Shown one piece after another: positions 43,142 through 52,700 of a stretch of 64,000 nt of DNA (within the stretch, counting starts at the first letter, position 1; each line of letters opens with the position of its first letter). The stretch is from an uncultured Ectothiorhodospiraceae bacterium (GTDB lineage Bacteria; Pseudomonadota; Gammaproteobacteria; Nevskiales; Oceanococcaceae): contig CAKZQS010000019.1 of assembly GCA_937141935.1 (NCBI GenBank), positions 34,708-98,707 on the forward strand, read 5' to 3'. The translations under genes were made by a program, and so were the position numbers. The notes beneath the pieces are model-generated. The model did not search any database. It was not told the origin of the DNA and saw only the letters and a program-made list of their open reading frames with translations.

Positions 43142-44182
43142 ATGGACAGCCTGACCCTGACCCGCCCCGACGACTGGCATCTGCACCTGCGCGACGGCGT
43201 GCACCTGGCGGCGGCGCTGCCGCACACGGCGCGGCAGTTCGCCCGCGCCATCATCATGCCCAACCTCAAGCCGCCGGTAACGAGCACCGCGGACGCGGGC
43301 GCCTATCGCGAGCGCATCCTGGCCGCGCGACCGGCCGGCAGCGACTTCACGCCGCTGATGACGCTGTACCTGACCGACGACACCCGCCCGGAGGAAATCC
43401 GCCGCGCCGTGGACAGTGGTTTTGTGCACGGCGTGAAGCTCTACCCGGCCGGTGCCACCACCAATTCGGCCTCGGGGGTCACCGACATCCGCCACTGCGA
43501 TGAGGTGCTGGCCACGATGGCCGAGCTGGGCCTGCCGCTGCAGATCCATGGCGAGGTGACGGACGCGGACATCGACATTTTCGACCGGGAGGCGGTGTTC
43601 ATCGAACAGGTGCTGGCGCCGCTGATGCAGCGCCACCCCACGCTGCGCGTCGTGCTCGAACACATCACGACGCGCGAGGCGGCCGATTTCGTGCGCCAGG
43701 GGCCCGCACGCCTGGCGGCCACCATCACGCCGCAGCATCTGCTGTTCGACCGCAACCGCCTGCTGGTCGGCGGCATCCGCCCGCATCTGTATTGCCTGCC
43801 GATCCTCAAGCGCGAGGTGCACCGCCAGGCGCTGCTGGACGCCGCCACCTCCGGCGACCCCAAGTTCTTCCTGGGCACCGACAGCGCACCGCACAGTCAG
43901 TCGGCCAAGCACAGCGACTGCGGCTGCGCGGGTTGCTTCAGCGCCCCGGCCGCCCTGGAGCTCTACGCCTGGGCCTTCGAGCAGCGCGACGCCCTGGACC
44001 GTCTGGAGGGCTTCGCCAGCCACTACGGCGCCGACTTCTATGGCCTGCTACGCAACGCCGAGCGCATCACACTGCAGCGCCAGGACTGGGCCCTGCCCGC
44101 CACCTACCCCTACGCCGACGAAGTCATCGTGCCCCTGCTGGCCGGCGAAACGCTGCCCTGGCGGCTGGCCTTGAGCGAGTAA
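43142..44182 (+). CDS. pyrC: Dihydroorotase PyrC (type II)
   Basis: Zinc enzyme that cyclises carbamoyl-aspartate to dihydroorotate in pyrimidine synthesis. The 346-aa product [19 protein letters not shown] carries the HxH zinc ligands (His14/His16 region), the carboxylated lysine in [13 protein letters not shown] (about 100), histidine ligands in LQIHGEV and VLEHITT, and the catalytic Asp in FLGTDSAPH (about 248). Length matches E. coli PyrC (348). An earlier in-frame ATG at 42998 gives only a low-complexity extension over the terminator, so it is rejected. Confidence 0.96.
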   Translation: MDSLTLTRPDDWHLHLRDGVHLAAALPHTARQFARAIIMPNLKPPVTSTADAGAYRERILAARPAGSDFTPLMTLYLTDDTRPEEIRRAVDSGFVHGVKLYPAGATTNSASGVTDIRHCDEVLATMAELGLPLQIHGEVTDADIDIFDREAVFIEQVLAPLMQRHPTLRVVLEHITTREAADFVRQGPARLAATITPQHLLFDRNRLLVGGIRPHLYCLPILKREVHRQALLDAATSGDPKFFLGTDSAPHSQSAKHSDCGCAGCFSAPAALELYAWAFEQRDALDRLEGFASHYGADFYGLLRNAERITLQRQDWALPATYPYADEVIVPLLAGETLPWRLALSE

Positions 44183-44202
44183 GTCCGCGAATACAAGTTA
44201 GT

Positions 44203-44349
44203 AACCACAGATTTCGCAGATTTCGCAGATTTTTTGTGCGGGTCGGCCGGCCTCGGCGCGCTGATCACGCCTCCGCGAAAGCCTCTTTAATCTGTGAATA
44301 TCTGCGTAATCTGCGGTTTTTCTTCTTGATTGCTTGACCGGCAGCGCCA
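44203..44349. repeat. MITE-like palindromic element, copy A
   Basis: About 147 bp. It opens with AACCACAGATTTCGCAG and its inner end reads CTGCGTAATCTGCGGTT at 44302-44318, an imperfect inverted repeat of about 21 bp, so the DNA or RNA can fold into a long stem-loop. A 30-bp tail (TTGATTGCTTGACCGGCAGC) is also shared with copy B. No coding potential. Confidence 0.8.
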
Positions 44350-44416
44350 ACACGCCACGGTCGCAGCGCGGCGCGGGCCGTCTGGGCAGTTCCCACGGCT
44401 CGACGTCAGAAAAATG

Positions 44417-44564
44417 AACCACAGATTTCGCAGATTTGCGCAGATTTTTGGGTCGGGTTGGCCAGCCTCGACGCGCTGATCACGCGTCCGCGAAAGCCTC
44501 TTAAATCAGTGAATATCTGCGCAATCTGTGGTTTTTCATCTTGATCGCTTGACCGGCAGCACCA
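44417..44564. repeat. MITE-like palindromic element, copy B
   Basis: About 148 bp, direct repeat of copy A 214 bp away, with roughly 85-90% identity by eye over its full length including the GCGCTGATCACGC core and the GACCGGCAGC tail. Ends AACCACAG / CTGTGGTT pair better than in copy A. The 67 bp between copies is unrelated. Confidence 0.8.
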
Positions 44565-44616
44565 TCGCGTGAGGGGCGGAGCTCGACGCTTGGGGGGGCG
44601 TGGGGCGGCATGACCT

Positions 44617-44650
44617 TTGTCATGGTTCTGTCACACCTCTTCCATATAAC
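44617..44650 (+). promoter_or_regulatory. Strong PHO box and -10 for the DUF3450-TonB2 operon
   Basis: TTGTCATGGTT (44617-44627, 6/7 to CTGTCAT) and CTGTCACACCT (44628-44638, 6/7), exact 11-bp direct repeats, then 6 nt and TATAAC (44645-44650). The best match in the window. Transcription would start about 20 nt before the DUF3450 ATG, which has AGGGA upstream. Confidence 0.8.
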
Positions 44651-44676
44651 TGCGGGGCGTTTTCAGGGACACCCCC

Positions 44677-45444
44677 ATGCCTGCCCAGCTCCTTCGCCGA
44701 GCCTCTTTGGCTCTGGTCCTGGCCTGTGCGTTCAGCGCGCCGGTTCAGGCCGATGACATCGAACGCCTTTCGCAAAACCTCGTTGAACTGCGCAGCGAAG
44801 TCGAAGCGCTGAACGCGCAGCTGCAGACGGCGCAGGCCGAGCACGAGCTGCGCCTGCGCAACCTGATTGCGCGCAAGGGCGAGGTCGAGAACCTGATCAA
44901 GCGCCAGGAGCTGGAGCTTGCGCGCCTGAACAAGGCGCTGCAGAAGACCCGCGAGGAATCGCGCCTGGCCACCAGCGACGCCCGCGTGCTGGTGCCAGCC
45001 ATCGAGGAATCGCTGGCCGAGCTGCGCAGCTACATCGACGAGGCGCTGCCCTTCAAGCGTGCCGAGCGCCTGGCCGCGCTGGACGAGATTCGCAGCAAGC
45101 TCGATTCGGGCGTGCTGACCCCGCAGAAGGCCGCCAACCGGCTCTGGGGCTTCTACGAGGATGAGCTGCGCCTGGCCAAGGAATCCGGGCTGTACCGCCA
45201 GCCTGTCGCCATTGCCGGCGACACCCAGCTGGCCGACGTGGCCCGGCTGGGCATGGTCGCGCTGTATTACCGCACCGATGAGCAGGCCTACGGCATGGCC
45301 CGTCGGGCCAGCCGTGGCTGGGAGTTCGTCAGCCTGGCCGACAGCGAGGCCGGCGCCGTGGCCGAGCTCTTCGACAGCTTCGAAAAGCAGGTGCGCACGG
45401 GCTATTTCGCCATTCCCAACCCGCTTGCCGCCGGAGCCCAATGA
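44677..45444 (+). CDS. DUF3450 periplasmic coiled-coil protein of a TonB2-type system
   Basis: 255 aa. Signal peptide (RRASLALVLACAFSAPVQA, cleavage near 25), then a long coiled coil at about 27-95 (LSQNLVELRSEVEALNAQLQ, EVENLIKRQELELARLNKAL) and a compact C-terminal domain with RLWGFYEDELRLAKESGLYRQPV and LADVARLGMVALYYRTDE, typical of DUF3450. Homologues open the ttpC-exbB2-exbD2-tonB2 operon in Vibrio and Shewanella. The role is unproven; the periplasmic coiled coil may contact TtpC. The stop overlaps the next start (ATGA). Confidence 0.9.
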   Translation: MPAQLLRRASLALVLACAFSAPVQADDIERLSQNLVELRSEVEALNAQLQTAQAEHELRLRNLIARKGEVENLIKRQELELARLNKALQKTREESRLATSDARVLVPAIEESLAELRSYIDEALPFKRAERLAALDEIRSKLDSGVLTPQKAANRLWGFYEDELRLAKESGLYRQPVAIAGDTQLADVARLGMVALYYRTDEQAYGMARRASRGWEFVSLADSEAGAVAELFDSFEKQVRTGYFAIPNPLAAGAQ

Positions 45445-46841
45445 TGCCGCGCACGATCCTGACGGCGGGCCTTGCCCTGACCGCCCTCGCCGGCGCCCTG
45501 GTCGCCGCCCCTGCCGCCCTGGCCCAGCCGGCGGCCACCGCTGCGCCGACGGCCACGCCGACCCCCGCCCCCAGCCGCGATGCCGCGCTGCGCGAGGCCT
45601 ACCAGAAGGAATATGCCTTTCTGGTGGCGCAGAAGCGCACGCTGAGCGAGCGCGTCGAGACCTTCGAGCGCGATTCGCAGCGCAAGGAAAACCAGCTGGA
45701 TGCGCTGACCCGGCGCCTGGAGGCCGAGCTGCTGGCGCTGGAGTCGGAAGTCGATCGCGTCAACAGCACCTTGAACGAGGCCGAGCTGGCGCTGGCCTCG
45801 CGCACCGACGACCGCAGCATCCTCGAGGCCACCGTCGAGCAGGCCCGGGTGACGCTCAGCGAGATGGGCGAGGACGTGTCGACGCCGGTCGAGGCCGGCG
45901 GCGCGGAACAGGTGGCCGCCGTGTGGCAGGCCGCGCTGTCCGCCCTGTTCAGTTCGGCCGAAGTGCGCCGCGAGCCGGGCGCCTTCTTCCTAGAGGACGG
46001 CCGGCAGACCGAGGGCGAGCTGGTCCACTTCGGCCGCGTCGCCACCTACGGCATCTCCGACGAGGCCGCCGGCGCGCTGGCGCCCGCGGGCGGCGGTGCG
46101 CTGAAGATCTGGCCGGCCGCGACCGGGCAGACGGCGACCGCGCTGGCGCAGGGGCAGCAGCCGCAGACGCTGAGCATTTTCCTGATCGAGAATCGCAACC
46201 GCGAGGTCGAGGACGAGGGCGGCCGCACGCCGCTGGAAACCATCGCCGCCGGCGGCACCATCGCCTGGATCATCGTGGCGCTGGGCGTGCTGGCGCTGGT
46301 GCTGTCGATCCTGCGCGCCGCCTTCCTGAAGCGCGCCTCGACCAACACCCAGGTGCTGTCGCGCAACGTGGCCGAGAAGCTGCGTGCCGGCGACCGCGAA
46401 GGCGCCCTGGCCTATTGCGAATCGCACTCGGGCGCCATCTCCCGCGTGGTGGCCGCCACGCTGCGCAACCTGGACCGCGACCCCGATCACGTCGAGGACA
46501 TCGTCTCCGAGGGCATCCTGTCCGAGTCGAACCACCTCGACCGCTTCGGCGCGCTGATCCTGATCATCGCTGCCGTCTCGCCGCTGCTCGGCCTGCTGGG
46601 CACCGTGACCGGGATGATCTCGACCTTCGATGTCATTACCGAATTCGGCACGGGCGATCCCAAGCTGCTCTCGGGCGGCATCTCGGTGGCGCTGATCACG
46701 ACGGAGCTGGGTCTGATTGTCGCCATCCCGGCCCTGATGCTGGGCAACGTGCTCTCCGGCTGGGCCGAGCGCATCAAGGACGACATGGAGAAGGCCGCGC
46801 TGCGGGTCATTAACGTCTACCGCGAAGCCACGGCCCGCTGA
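45441..46841 (+). CDS. ttpC: TtpC-like MotA/TolQ/ExbB family protein
   Basis: 466 aa. Signal/first helix (about 5-28), Ala/Pro/Thr linker, periplasmic coiled coil (about 45-135) and a small domain, then the TolQ/ExbB core from about 272: TIAWIIVALGVLALVLSIL, the EGALAYCESHSG cytosolic loop, and paired helices LILIIAAVSPLLGLLGTVTGMISTF and LITTELGLIVAIPALMLGNVLS. In Vibrio TtpC is the fourth subunit of the TonB2 complex and is required for TonB2-dependent iron uptake. Starts at the first of two adjacent ATGs. Confidence 0.92.
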   Translation: MMPRTILTAGLALTALAGALVAAPAALAQPAATAAPTATPTPAPSRDAALREAYQKEYAFLVAQKRTLSERVETFERDSQRKENQLDALTRRLEAELLALESEVDRVNSTLNEAELALASRTDDRSILEATVEQARVTLSEMGEDVSTPVEAGGAEQVAAVWQAALSALFSSAEVRREPGAFFLEDGRQTEGELVHFGRVATYGISDEAAGALAPAGGGALKIWPAATGQTATALAQGQQPQTLSIFLIENRNREVEDEGGRTPLETIAAGGTIAWIIVALGVLALVLSILRAAFLKRASTNTQVLSRNVAEKLRAGDREGALAYCESHSGAISRVVAATLRNLDRDPDHVEDIVSEGILSESNHLDRFGALILIIAAVSPLLGLLGTVTGMISTFDVITEFGTGDPKLLSGGISVALITTELGLIVAIPALMLGNVLSGWAERIKDDMEKAALRVINVYREATAR

Positions 46842-46858
46842 TCGGCGCGGCGAGCGGC

Positions 46859-47476
46859 ATGGACTCCTTTCTCAGCGACCTCCTCTTCTACCTGCGCGCC
46901 GGCGGCTGGGTCATGCCGCCGCTGGCCATCGCCACGGTGCTGCTGTGGTACGGCCTGGGCTTTCGCATGGCCGCATTGAGCCGTGGCAGCCAGGAGTCGG
47001 TGCGCAACCTGCTGGAGCGTTACGGCAGCGGCCAGTTCCGCGTCGACGGCGAGCGCCGCGGCGTGATTCTGGTGGCCCTGCGCGAGGGGCTGGATCTGCA
47101 GCGCCGCCGCGTGCCGGACCTGCGCCGCCACCTGGACGTGGCCTTCGGCGAGCTGGAGCAGGCCATGGGCAGCTTCCGCGTGCTGTCGAAAACGATCATC
47201 GCCGTGGCGCCACTGCTGGGCCTGCTGGGCACCGTCATCGGGATGATGGAGACCTTCGACTCGCTGTCGTCGATGCAGCTCTTCAGCCAGACCGGCGGCA
47301 TTGCCGGCGGCATCTCGCAGGCCCTGATCACCACCCAGTTCGGGTTGGCCATCGCCATCCCCGGCCTCGTCGTGCACGGCTTCCTGGAACGCCGTGCCAA
47401 CCGACTGCGCGTCGATCTCGCGCAGATGAAAGACATTCTGTGCACCCAGGAAGGTGCCACAGAGGTACATGCATGA
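46859..47476 (+). CDS. exbB: ExbB2-type proton channel subunit
   Basis: 205 aa. Three transmembrane helices: about 15-32 (GWVMPPLAIATVLLWYGL), 108-130 (TIIAVAPLLGLLGTVIGMMETF) and 150-172 (ALITTQFGLAIAIPGLVVHGF), with the cytosolic loop between 1 and 2. The TVIGM helix and ITTQ are the ExbB/TolQ hallmarks. Forms a pentamer with ExbD to energise TonB. It follows ttpC by 17 nt. Confidence 0.93.
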   Translation: MDSFLSDLLFYLRAGGWVMPPLAIATVLLWYGLGFRMAALSRGSQESVRNLLERYGSGQFRVDGERRGVILVALREGLDLQRRRVPDLRRHLDVAFGELEQAMGSFRVLSKTIIAVAPLLGLLGTVIGMMETFDSLSSMQLFSQTGGIAGGISQALITTQFGLAIAIPGLVVHGFLERRANRLRVDLAQMKDILCTQEGATEVHA

Positions 47477-47489
47477 GGGAGGTACCCGC

Positions 47490-47906
47490 ATGAGCCTACG
47501 CCTGCGCAAAAAGAGCGACGAGACCCAGGGCATCGACATCTCGCCGCTGATCGACATGGTCTTCATCCTGCTGATCTTCTTCATGGTCAGCACGACCTTC
47601 GTCAAGGATCTGGACCTGGACATCGATCGCCCCAGCGCGTCGACGGCCAAGCCCTCCTCGGCGCAAGCCATCCGCGTGTTCATCGACAAGCAGGGCAATA
47701 CCTTCGTCGATGGCCAACCGGTGCGGATCTGGGTGGTGCAGAGCCGCGTCCGCGAGCTGCTGGCCGCCGGCGCCTCGAAGAGCGTGCTGGTGGTGACCGA
47801 CGACGGCGTGCCGGCCGGCAAGCTGGTCGAGGTGGTGGACCAAGCGCGCCTGGGCGGCGCCACCGATGTCGGCGTGGCCACCCAGGCCGAAGCCGGGGGC
47901 GTCTGA
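47490..47906 (+). CDS. exbD: ExbD2-type proton channel subunit
   Basis: 138 aa. One transmembrane helix with the essential proton-carrying Asp: ISPLIDMVFILLIFFMVST (about 18-36), followed by a periplasmic domain with IRVFIDKQGNTFVDG and VVTDDGVPAGKLVEVVDQARLGGATDVGVAT. Start MSLRLRKKSDE has a GAGGGAGG Shine-Dalgarno; upstream in-frame ATGs overlap exbB. It precedes tonB by 1 nt. Confidence 0.94.
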   Translation: MSLRLRKKSDETQGIDISPLIDMVFILLIFFMVSTTFVKDLDLDIDRPSASTAKPSSAQAIRVFIDKQGNTFVDGQPVRIWVVQSRVRELLAAGASKSVLVVTDDGVPAGKLVEVVDQARLGGATDVGVATQAEAGGV

Positions 47907-47907
47907 G

Positions 47908-48552
47908 ATGGGCTACACCCAGGACGTCCGCCGGGCCTACCACGCGCGCGGCGCGCTATTCGCGGTGCTGGGCATCGTGCTGGTCTTTGGCGGCACGGTG
48001 CTGGTGAACCAGCTGACCGAGGCGCCCGACGCCGAGGCCGAGCAGCGCTCGCGCCCCGTCGACCTGGTGCGCAAGGCGCCGCCGCCGCCCAAGCCCAAGC
48101 CCCGGGCGCAGCAGCCGCGCCCGCCGCGCGTGGCCCGCACGGCGCCGCCACCGCCGCTGGCCGCGCTGAACAGCGGCCTGTCCGGTGTGGATCTGGGCAT
48201 CGACTTCGGCGCCGGCGATTTCTCGCAGATCGACGATTCGCTGCTCGGCGACGAGGACGTGGTGATGACCGACGACGTCGTCGACGTGCGCCCGCGGCCG
48301 CGCAGCCGCTCGCCGCTGCCCTACCCCCCCGGCGCCCGCAAGCAGGGCATCGAGGGCTATGTGCTGGTCAGCGTGCTGATCGACGAGGCCGGCCAGGTCG
48401 AGGACGCGCGCGTCGTCGAATCCACGCCGCAGGGCGTGTTCGACCAGCTGGTGCTGGAGGCCATCCGCGGCTGGGAGTTCAGCCCCGCCGAATACAAGGG
48501 CGAAAAGGTGCGCGTCTGGGCCAACCAGCGCATCCGCTTCGATCTGAGCTGA
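47908..48552 (+). CDS. tonB: TonB2-type energy transducer
   Basis: 214 aa. Helix at about 10-28 (GALFAVLGIVLVFGGTVLV), Pro/Lys/Arg region (RKAPPPPKPKPRAQQPRPP, about 50-75), a Gly/Asp-rich middle, and the C-terminal TonB domain from about 135 with SPLPYPPGARKQGIEGYVLVSVLIDEAG and VVESTPQGVFDQLVLEAIRGWEFSPAEYKGE. Shorter spacer than TonB1, as in TonB2. It contacts the TonB boxes of receptors such as the one encoded downstream. Confidence 0.93.
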   Translation: MGYTQDVRRAYHARGALFAVLGIVLVFGGTVLVNQLTEAPDAEAEQRSRPVDLVRKAPPPPKPKPRAQQPRPPRVARTAPPPPLAALNSGLSGVDLGIDFGAGDFSQIDDSLLGDEDVVMTDDVVDVRPRPRSRSPLPYPPGARKQGIEGYVLVSVLIDEAGQVEDARVVESTPQGVFDQLVLEAIRGWEFSPAEYKGEKVRVWANQRIRFDLS

Positions 48553-48557
48553 GTCCG

Positions 48558-49757
48558 ATGCTGCACCCCCTGCCCCGCATGCTGCGCCACGGCGCCCGAC
48601 CCCTGGCTCTGGGACTGGGTCTGGGTCTGGCACTGCTGCTCGCCCCCGCCCCGACGCTGGCCCAGGAGGTCGATTACCTGGGCCTGGCGGCGCTGCTGAT
48701 GAAAGACGGCCACTACGACCGGGCGCAGAACGCGCTGGACAATGTGGACGTCGAGGACCCGCAGCTGGACCGCAAGCGTTATCAGACGCTGCGCGGCCTG
48801 GTGGCCCTGCGCAACCAGGACCACGCGGCGGCCGAAGGCGCTTTCGAGCAGGCCATCGCCGCCGCGGCCGGCCAGGGCGACGACCAGCCGGTTACGCCGA
48901 TCCTGTACATCTACCTGGCCCAGGCGCACAGCGGCCAGGAGGACTATGCCGCGGCGATTGCGGCGCTGGACCGCGGTGGCGAGGCGCTGCTGAACACGCC
49001 CAAGTACATCGTCTTTCGCGCCCAGACCTTCTGGAAAATGCGCGACTACGCCGGCGCCTGGAACACGCTGGATGCGGCCCAGGCGCGCTTCCCGGCCGAG
49101 CCGGACTTCACGCGGCGCAAGGTCTTCATGCTGATCGAGCTGGGCATGTACCAGGCCGCGGCGGAGCTGGGCACGCGCTACCTCGAGAACTACGACGCCC
49201 AGGAGGCCGACTTGCTGGCGCTGGGCCGGGCGCTGCGCAACAGCGGCCAGCTGGAGCAGGCCTTCCGCTTCCTGGAAGAGGCCTACCTGCGCTACCCGGA
49301 CAGCCGCGCCAGCGCGCTGGAGCTGGCCAGCGCCCACCTGGCCGCGGGCCGCACGCTGGCCGCGGGCGACATCCTGGAAAAGACCGCGGCGCTGGAGCCC
49401 GAACTGTATTCCGAGGCCGCCGAACTGCACCGCAACGCCGGAAAGCGCCTGCACGCGCTGAACCTCAACGCGCGCATCGCCGACTCGCGCAAGAAGGCCC
49501 AGCAGCGCCTGGCGCTGCTGCTGGAAATGCAGAACTACGAGCAGATCATCGCGATGCGGCCGGCGCTGACGCGCACCGGCTTCATCGAGGAGCAGGCCAC
49601 CCGCTATGCGCTGGCCTACGCCTACTTCAAGACCGGCCAGCACACGCTGGCCGAGCAGCAGCTAGCGCAAATCACCGACCCCGGCCTGTTCCGCAAAGCC
49701 ACCGTGCTGCGCAAGGTCATGGCGGAGTGCGAGGACAGTCCGTGGGAATGCATCTGA
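48558..49757 (+). CDS. TPR protein of the TonB2 operon
   Basis: 399 aa. Signal peptide (LALGLGLGLALLLAPAPTLAQE, cleavage near 36), then about eight TPR-like helical pairs (LAALLMKDGHYDRAQNALDNV, YLAQAHSGQEDYAAAIAALDRG, LIELGMYQAAAELGTRYLE, ALRNSGQLEQAFRFLEEA). A TPR protein ends the Vibrio TonB2 operon in the same place. Probably a periplasmic partner; function unknown. Its last 10 nt overlap the receptor start. Confidence 0.9.
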   Translation: MLHPLPRMLRHGARPLALGLGLGLALLLAPAPTLAQEVDYLGLAALLMKDGHYDRAQNALDNVDVEDPQLDRKRYQTLRGLVALRNQDHAAAEGAFEQAIAAAAGQGDDQPVTPILYIYLAQAHSGQEDYAAAIAALDRGGEALLNTPKYIVFRAQTFWKMRDYAGAWNTLDAAQARFPAEPDFTRRKVFMLIELGMYQAAAELGTRYLENYDAQEADLLALGRALRNSGQLEQAFRFLEEAYLRYPDSRASALELASAHLAAGRTLAAGDILEKTAALEPELYSEAAELHRNAGKRLHALNLNARIADSRKKAQQRLALLLEMQNYEQIIAMRPALTRTGFIEEQATRYALAYAYFKTGQHTLAEQQLAQITDPGLFRKATVLRKVMAECEDSPWECI

Positions 49758-52700
49758 GTTCGAGCTTTGCTGAGGGCCGGTTCGCCGGCCTTTTTTTGGC
49801 CCTGCTGCTGGCCTGCGCCACGCTGTATGGCCCGCAAACGCGGGCGCAGCAGGCGTCGGACCAGGCCGGCGAGCCGGCCAATGAGGCTGCGAGCGAGGTC
49901 GGTCGCGCCGAGGTCAGCGTGTTCCTGTTCAAGGGCGGCGCGCCGGAGCCGGGCCTGGCCCTGTATCAGGGCGACACGCTGCTGGGCCGTTCGGACAGCG
50001 AGGGCGCCGTGTTCGCCCGGATTCGCGCCGGGCAAAGCGTGCTGGAGGTGCGCCGCGACGGCCAGACGATCTACGAGCACAGCGTCAACGCCGCGGCCGA
50101 TGACTACATCCAGCTGATCATCACCCTCGACAGCGGCGCCCCGGTCGCCAATGTCGAGGGCGAAGGCGGCGAAGAGCTGGTGGTCGACAGCAGCGATGCC
50201 GAACCCGGCCGCCTGCGCGGCGTGCTGCGCAGCGTGGTCGACGGCAGCCCGGTCGCCGGCGTCAAGGTCTTTGCCTCCGGCCTGGGCGAGCTGACCCGAA
50301 CCGATGCCGAGGGCGCATTCAGCGCCGAGGTGCCGGCGGGCGCCTATGTGGTGTCACTGGTACACCCCAACTACACCACGCGCACGCTGCCCAACGTCGA
50401 GGTCGCCGCCGAGCAGGAAACGCTGGCGTCGGCCGAGCTGACGCCGGCCGGCCTGGAGCTGGAGGAGTTCGTCGTCACCGCGCCCTTCATCGAGGGCTCG
50501 GTGGCCTCGGTGCTGGCCGAGCAACGCGCCAGCTCGGAGGTGGCCGAGGTCATCGGCGCCGAGCAGTTCTCCAAGGCCGGCGACTCCGACGCGGCGGAAG
50601 CGCTGCAGCGCGTGTCCGGCCTTGTGATCGAAGACGGCAAGTTCGTCGTCGTGCGCGGCCAGCCCAGCCGGTACACGGCCACCACATTCAACGGCGCCAG
50701 CCTCCCCAGCCCGGACCCGGTGCAGCAGATCGTGCCGCTGGATCTGTTCCCGGCCAATGTGCTGCGCAGCATCGCCGTGCAAAAGAGCTTTTCGGCCGAC
50801 AAACCCGGCGGCTTCGGCGGCGGCCTGATCGAGCTGCGCTCGCGCGCCATACCCGAATCCACCTTCTTCGAGATCGGCGTCAAGGTCGGCGGCAACACCG
50901 AAAGCACCGGCAAGGATGGCCTGGAGTCGCGCGGCGGCAGCCGCGACTGGCTGGGCGAGGACGACGGCACCCGGGCCCTGCCGCCGGAGCTGGCGGCCGC
51001 GGTCAGCACGCCGGAGGCACTGCAGACCTTCCGCCGCCTGCCCGAGGCCGAGCGCAACGCGCTGGGCCGCACGCTGGACCCGAACTACGCGCTGGATGAA
51101 CAATCGCTGCCGCCGAATGCCGGCGTGTCCCTGTCCGGCGGCACCTCGCGCAGCCTGTTCGGGGGGCAGGCCGGCGTGCTCGGCTCGCTGGATCTGAGCA
51201 ATGGCTACAAGCGCAGCGTCGAAATCGAACGCAGCTTCAACCTCGCCGGCGGCGGCCGCCTGGATCCGGTCACCGACTTCGTCGAGGAGCGCACGGACTT
51301 TTCCTCCACGCTGGGCTCGCTGCTGGTGTTTGGCTGGGAGAACGAGTTCCACCGCGTCAACAGCAATTCCTTCTTCATCCGCGACACCATCGACCGCACC
51401 CAGGTCGATGTGGGGACCGACCGCACCTCCGACGACCGCGAGGAGCGCAACTTCCTGATCGAGTTCAACCAGCGCGAACTCTTCGTGCAGCAGCTGCAGG
51501 GTGAACACAGCTTCAACCGCGTGCTGATCGACTGGGGCTACCAAAGCTCCACGGGCGAGCGCGAGCGGCCCGACCGGCGCCAGTACCGCTACCAGCTGCT
51601 GTCCAACGACCGGGTCGTGAACCAGTCGGAATTTGGCCTGCAGCGCGAATACAACACGACGACCGACGACACGCAGTCGCTGAGCCTGAACGGCACGCTG
51701 ACGGCCTGGGACAGTGAGCGGCTCGACGTGCTCGTCAAGCTGGGCGCCGCCAGCAGCGAACAGGACCGTCGCTCGCAGACGCTGCGCTTCCGGCTGCAAC
51801 CCGACAACGATGCCGACCTCTTCGACACCGACCCGGAAAGCTTTTACGCGCCCGAGAACATCGGCGCCGGCCTGGAGTTCGAGTCGCCGACGCTGGGCAA
51901 TGACAACTACGCCGGGCGGGTCGAGATCGACGGCTACTTCCTGCAGACGGATGTCTCCTGGGCCGACCGCCTGCGTGTGGTCAGCGGCGTGCGCTTCGAG
52001 GACGCCAGCTACGAGACCCGCACCTTCTCCGACGAAGACACCACGCAGGCCATCGTCTCGGGCTTCGAGACCAGCGATGCCCTGCCCGCCGTGTCGCTGA
52101 CCTATTTCTTGAACGACACGATGCAAATCCGGGCGGCCTTCGGCGACAGCATCAGCCGGCCGCTGCTGGTGGAAACCTCGGCCACCTCTTTCTTCGATCC
52201 GGACAACGGCCGCCAGTTCGTCGGCAATACCGACCTGGTACCGACCGAAATCCGCTCCTATGACCTGCGCTACGAGTGGTACCCCTCGGGCACGCAAAGC
52301 CTGACCGCGGGCGTGTTCTACAAGGACTACACCAACGCCATCGAGCGCTCCTTCATCCCCATCGGCGGTGGCCGCCCGGTCATCTCCTTCATCAACGCGC
52401 CGACCGCATCGGTCAGCGGCGTGGAGCTTGGCGGTCGGCTGGACCTGCGCTCGGTGGCGCTCCTGCGCAAGGCGGGGGAATGGATCGAGCAGACCTACCT
52501 GCAGGCCAACCTCTCGGTCATCGACTCCGAGGTTGAGCTGGACGCGGACACGATTGCCACCAACGCCCGCCGTCAGCTGCAGGGCCAGGCCGACAACGCG
52601 CTGAACCTGCAGCTCGGCTTTGAGGGCGAGCAACGCGACTGGGTGCTCTCGTACAACCGCGTCGGCAAGCGGTTGGACACGGCCGGCATCTTCGGGCTGC

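Noticed and set aside
40895..44023. Open frame of about 1042 codons antisense to fusA2 and pyrC
   Set aside because: Shadow of strongly biased codons of EF-G2; crosses two genes and a terminator; no start signal or domain.
44198..44422. Small minus-strand frame across the intergenic repeats
   Set aside because: Composed of the MITE-like copy A and flanking sequence; no ribosome-binding site or similarity.
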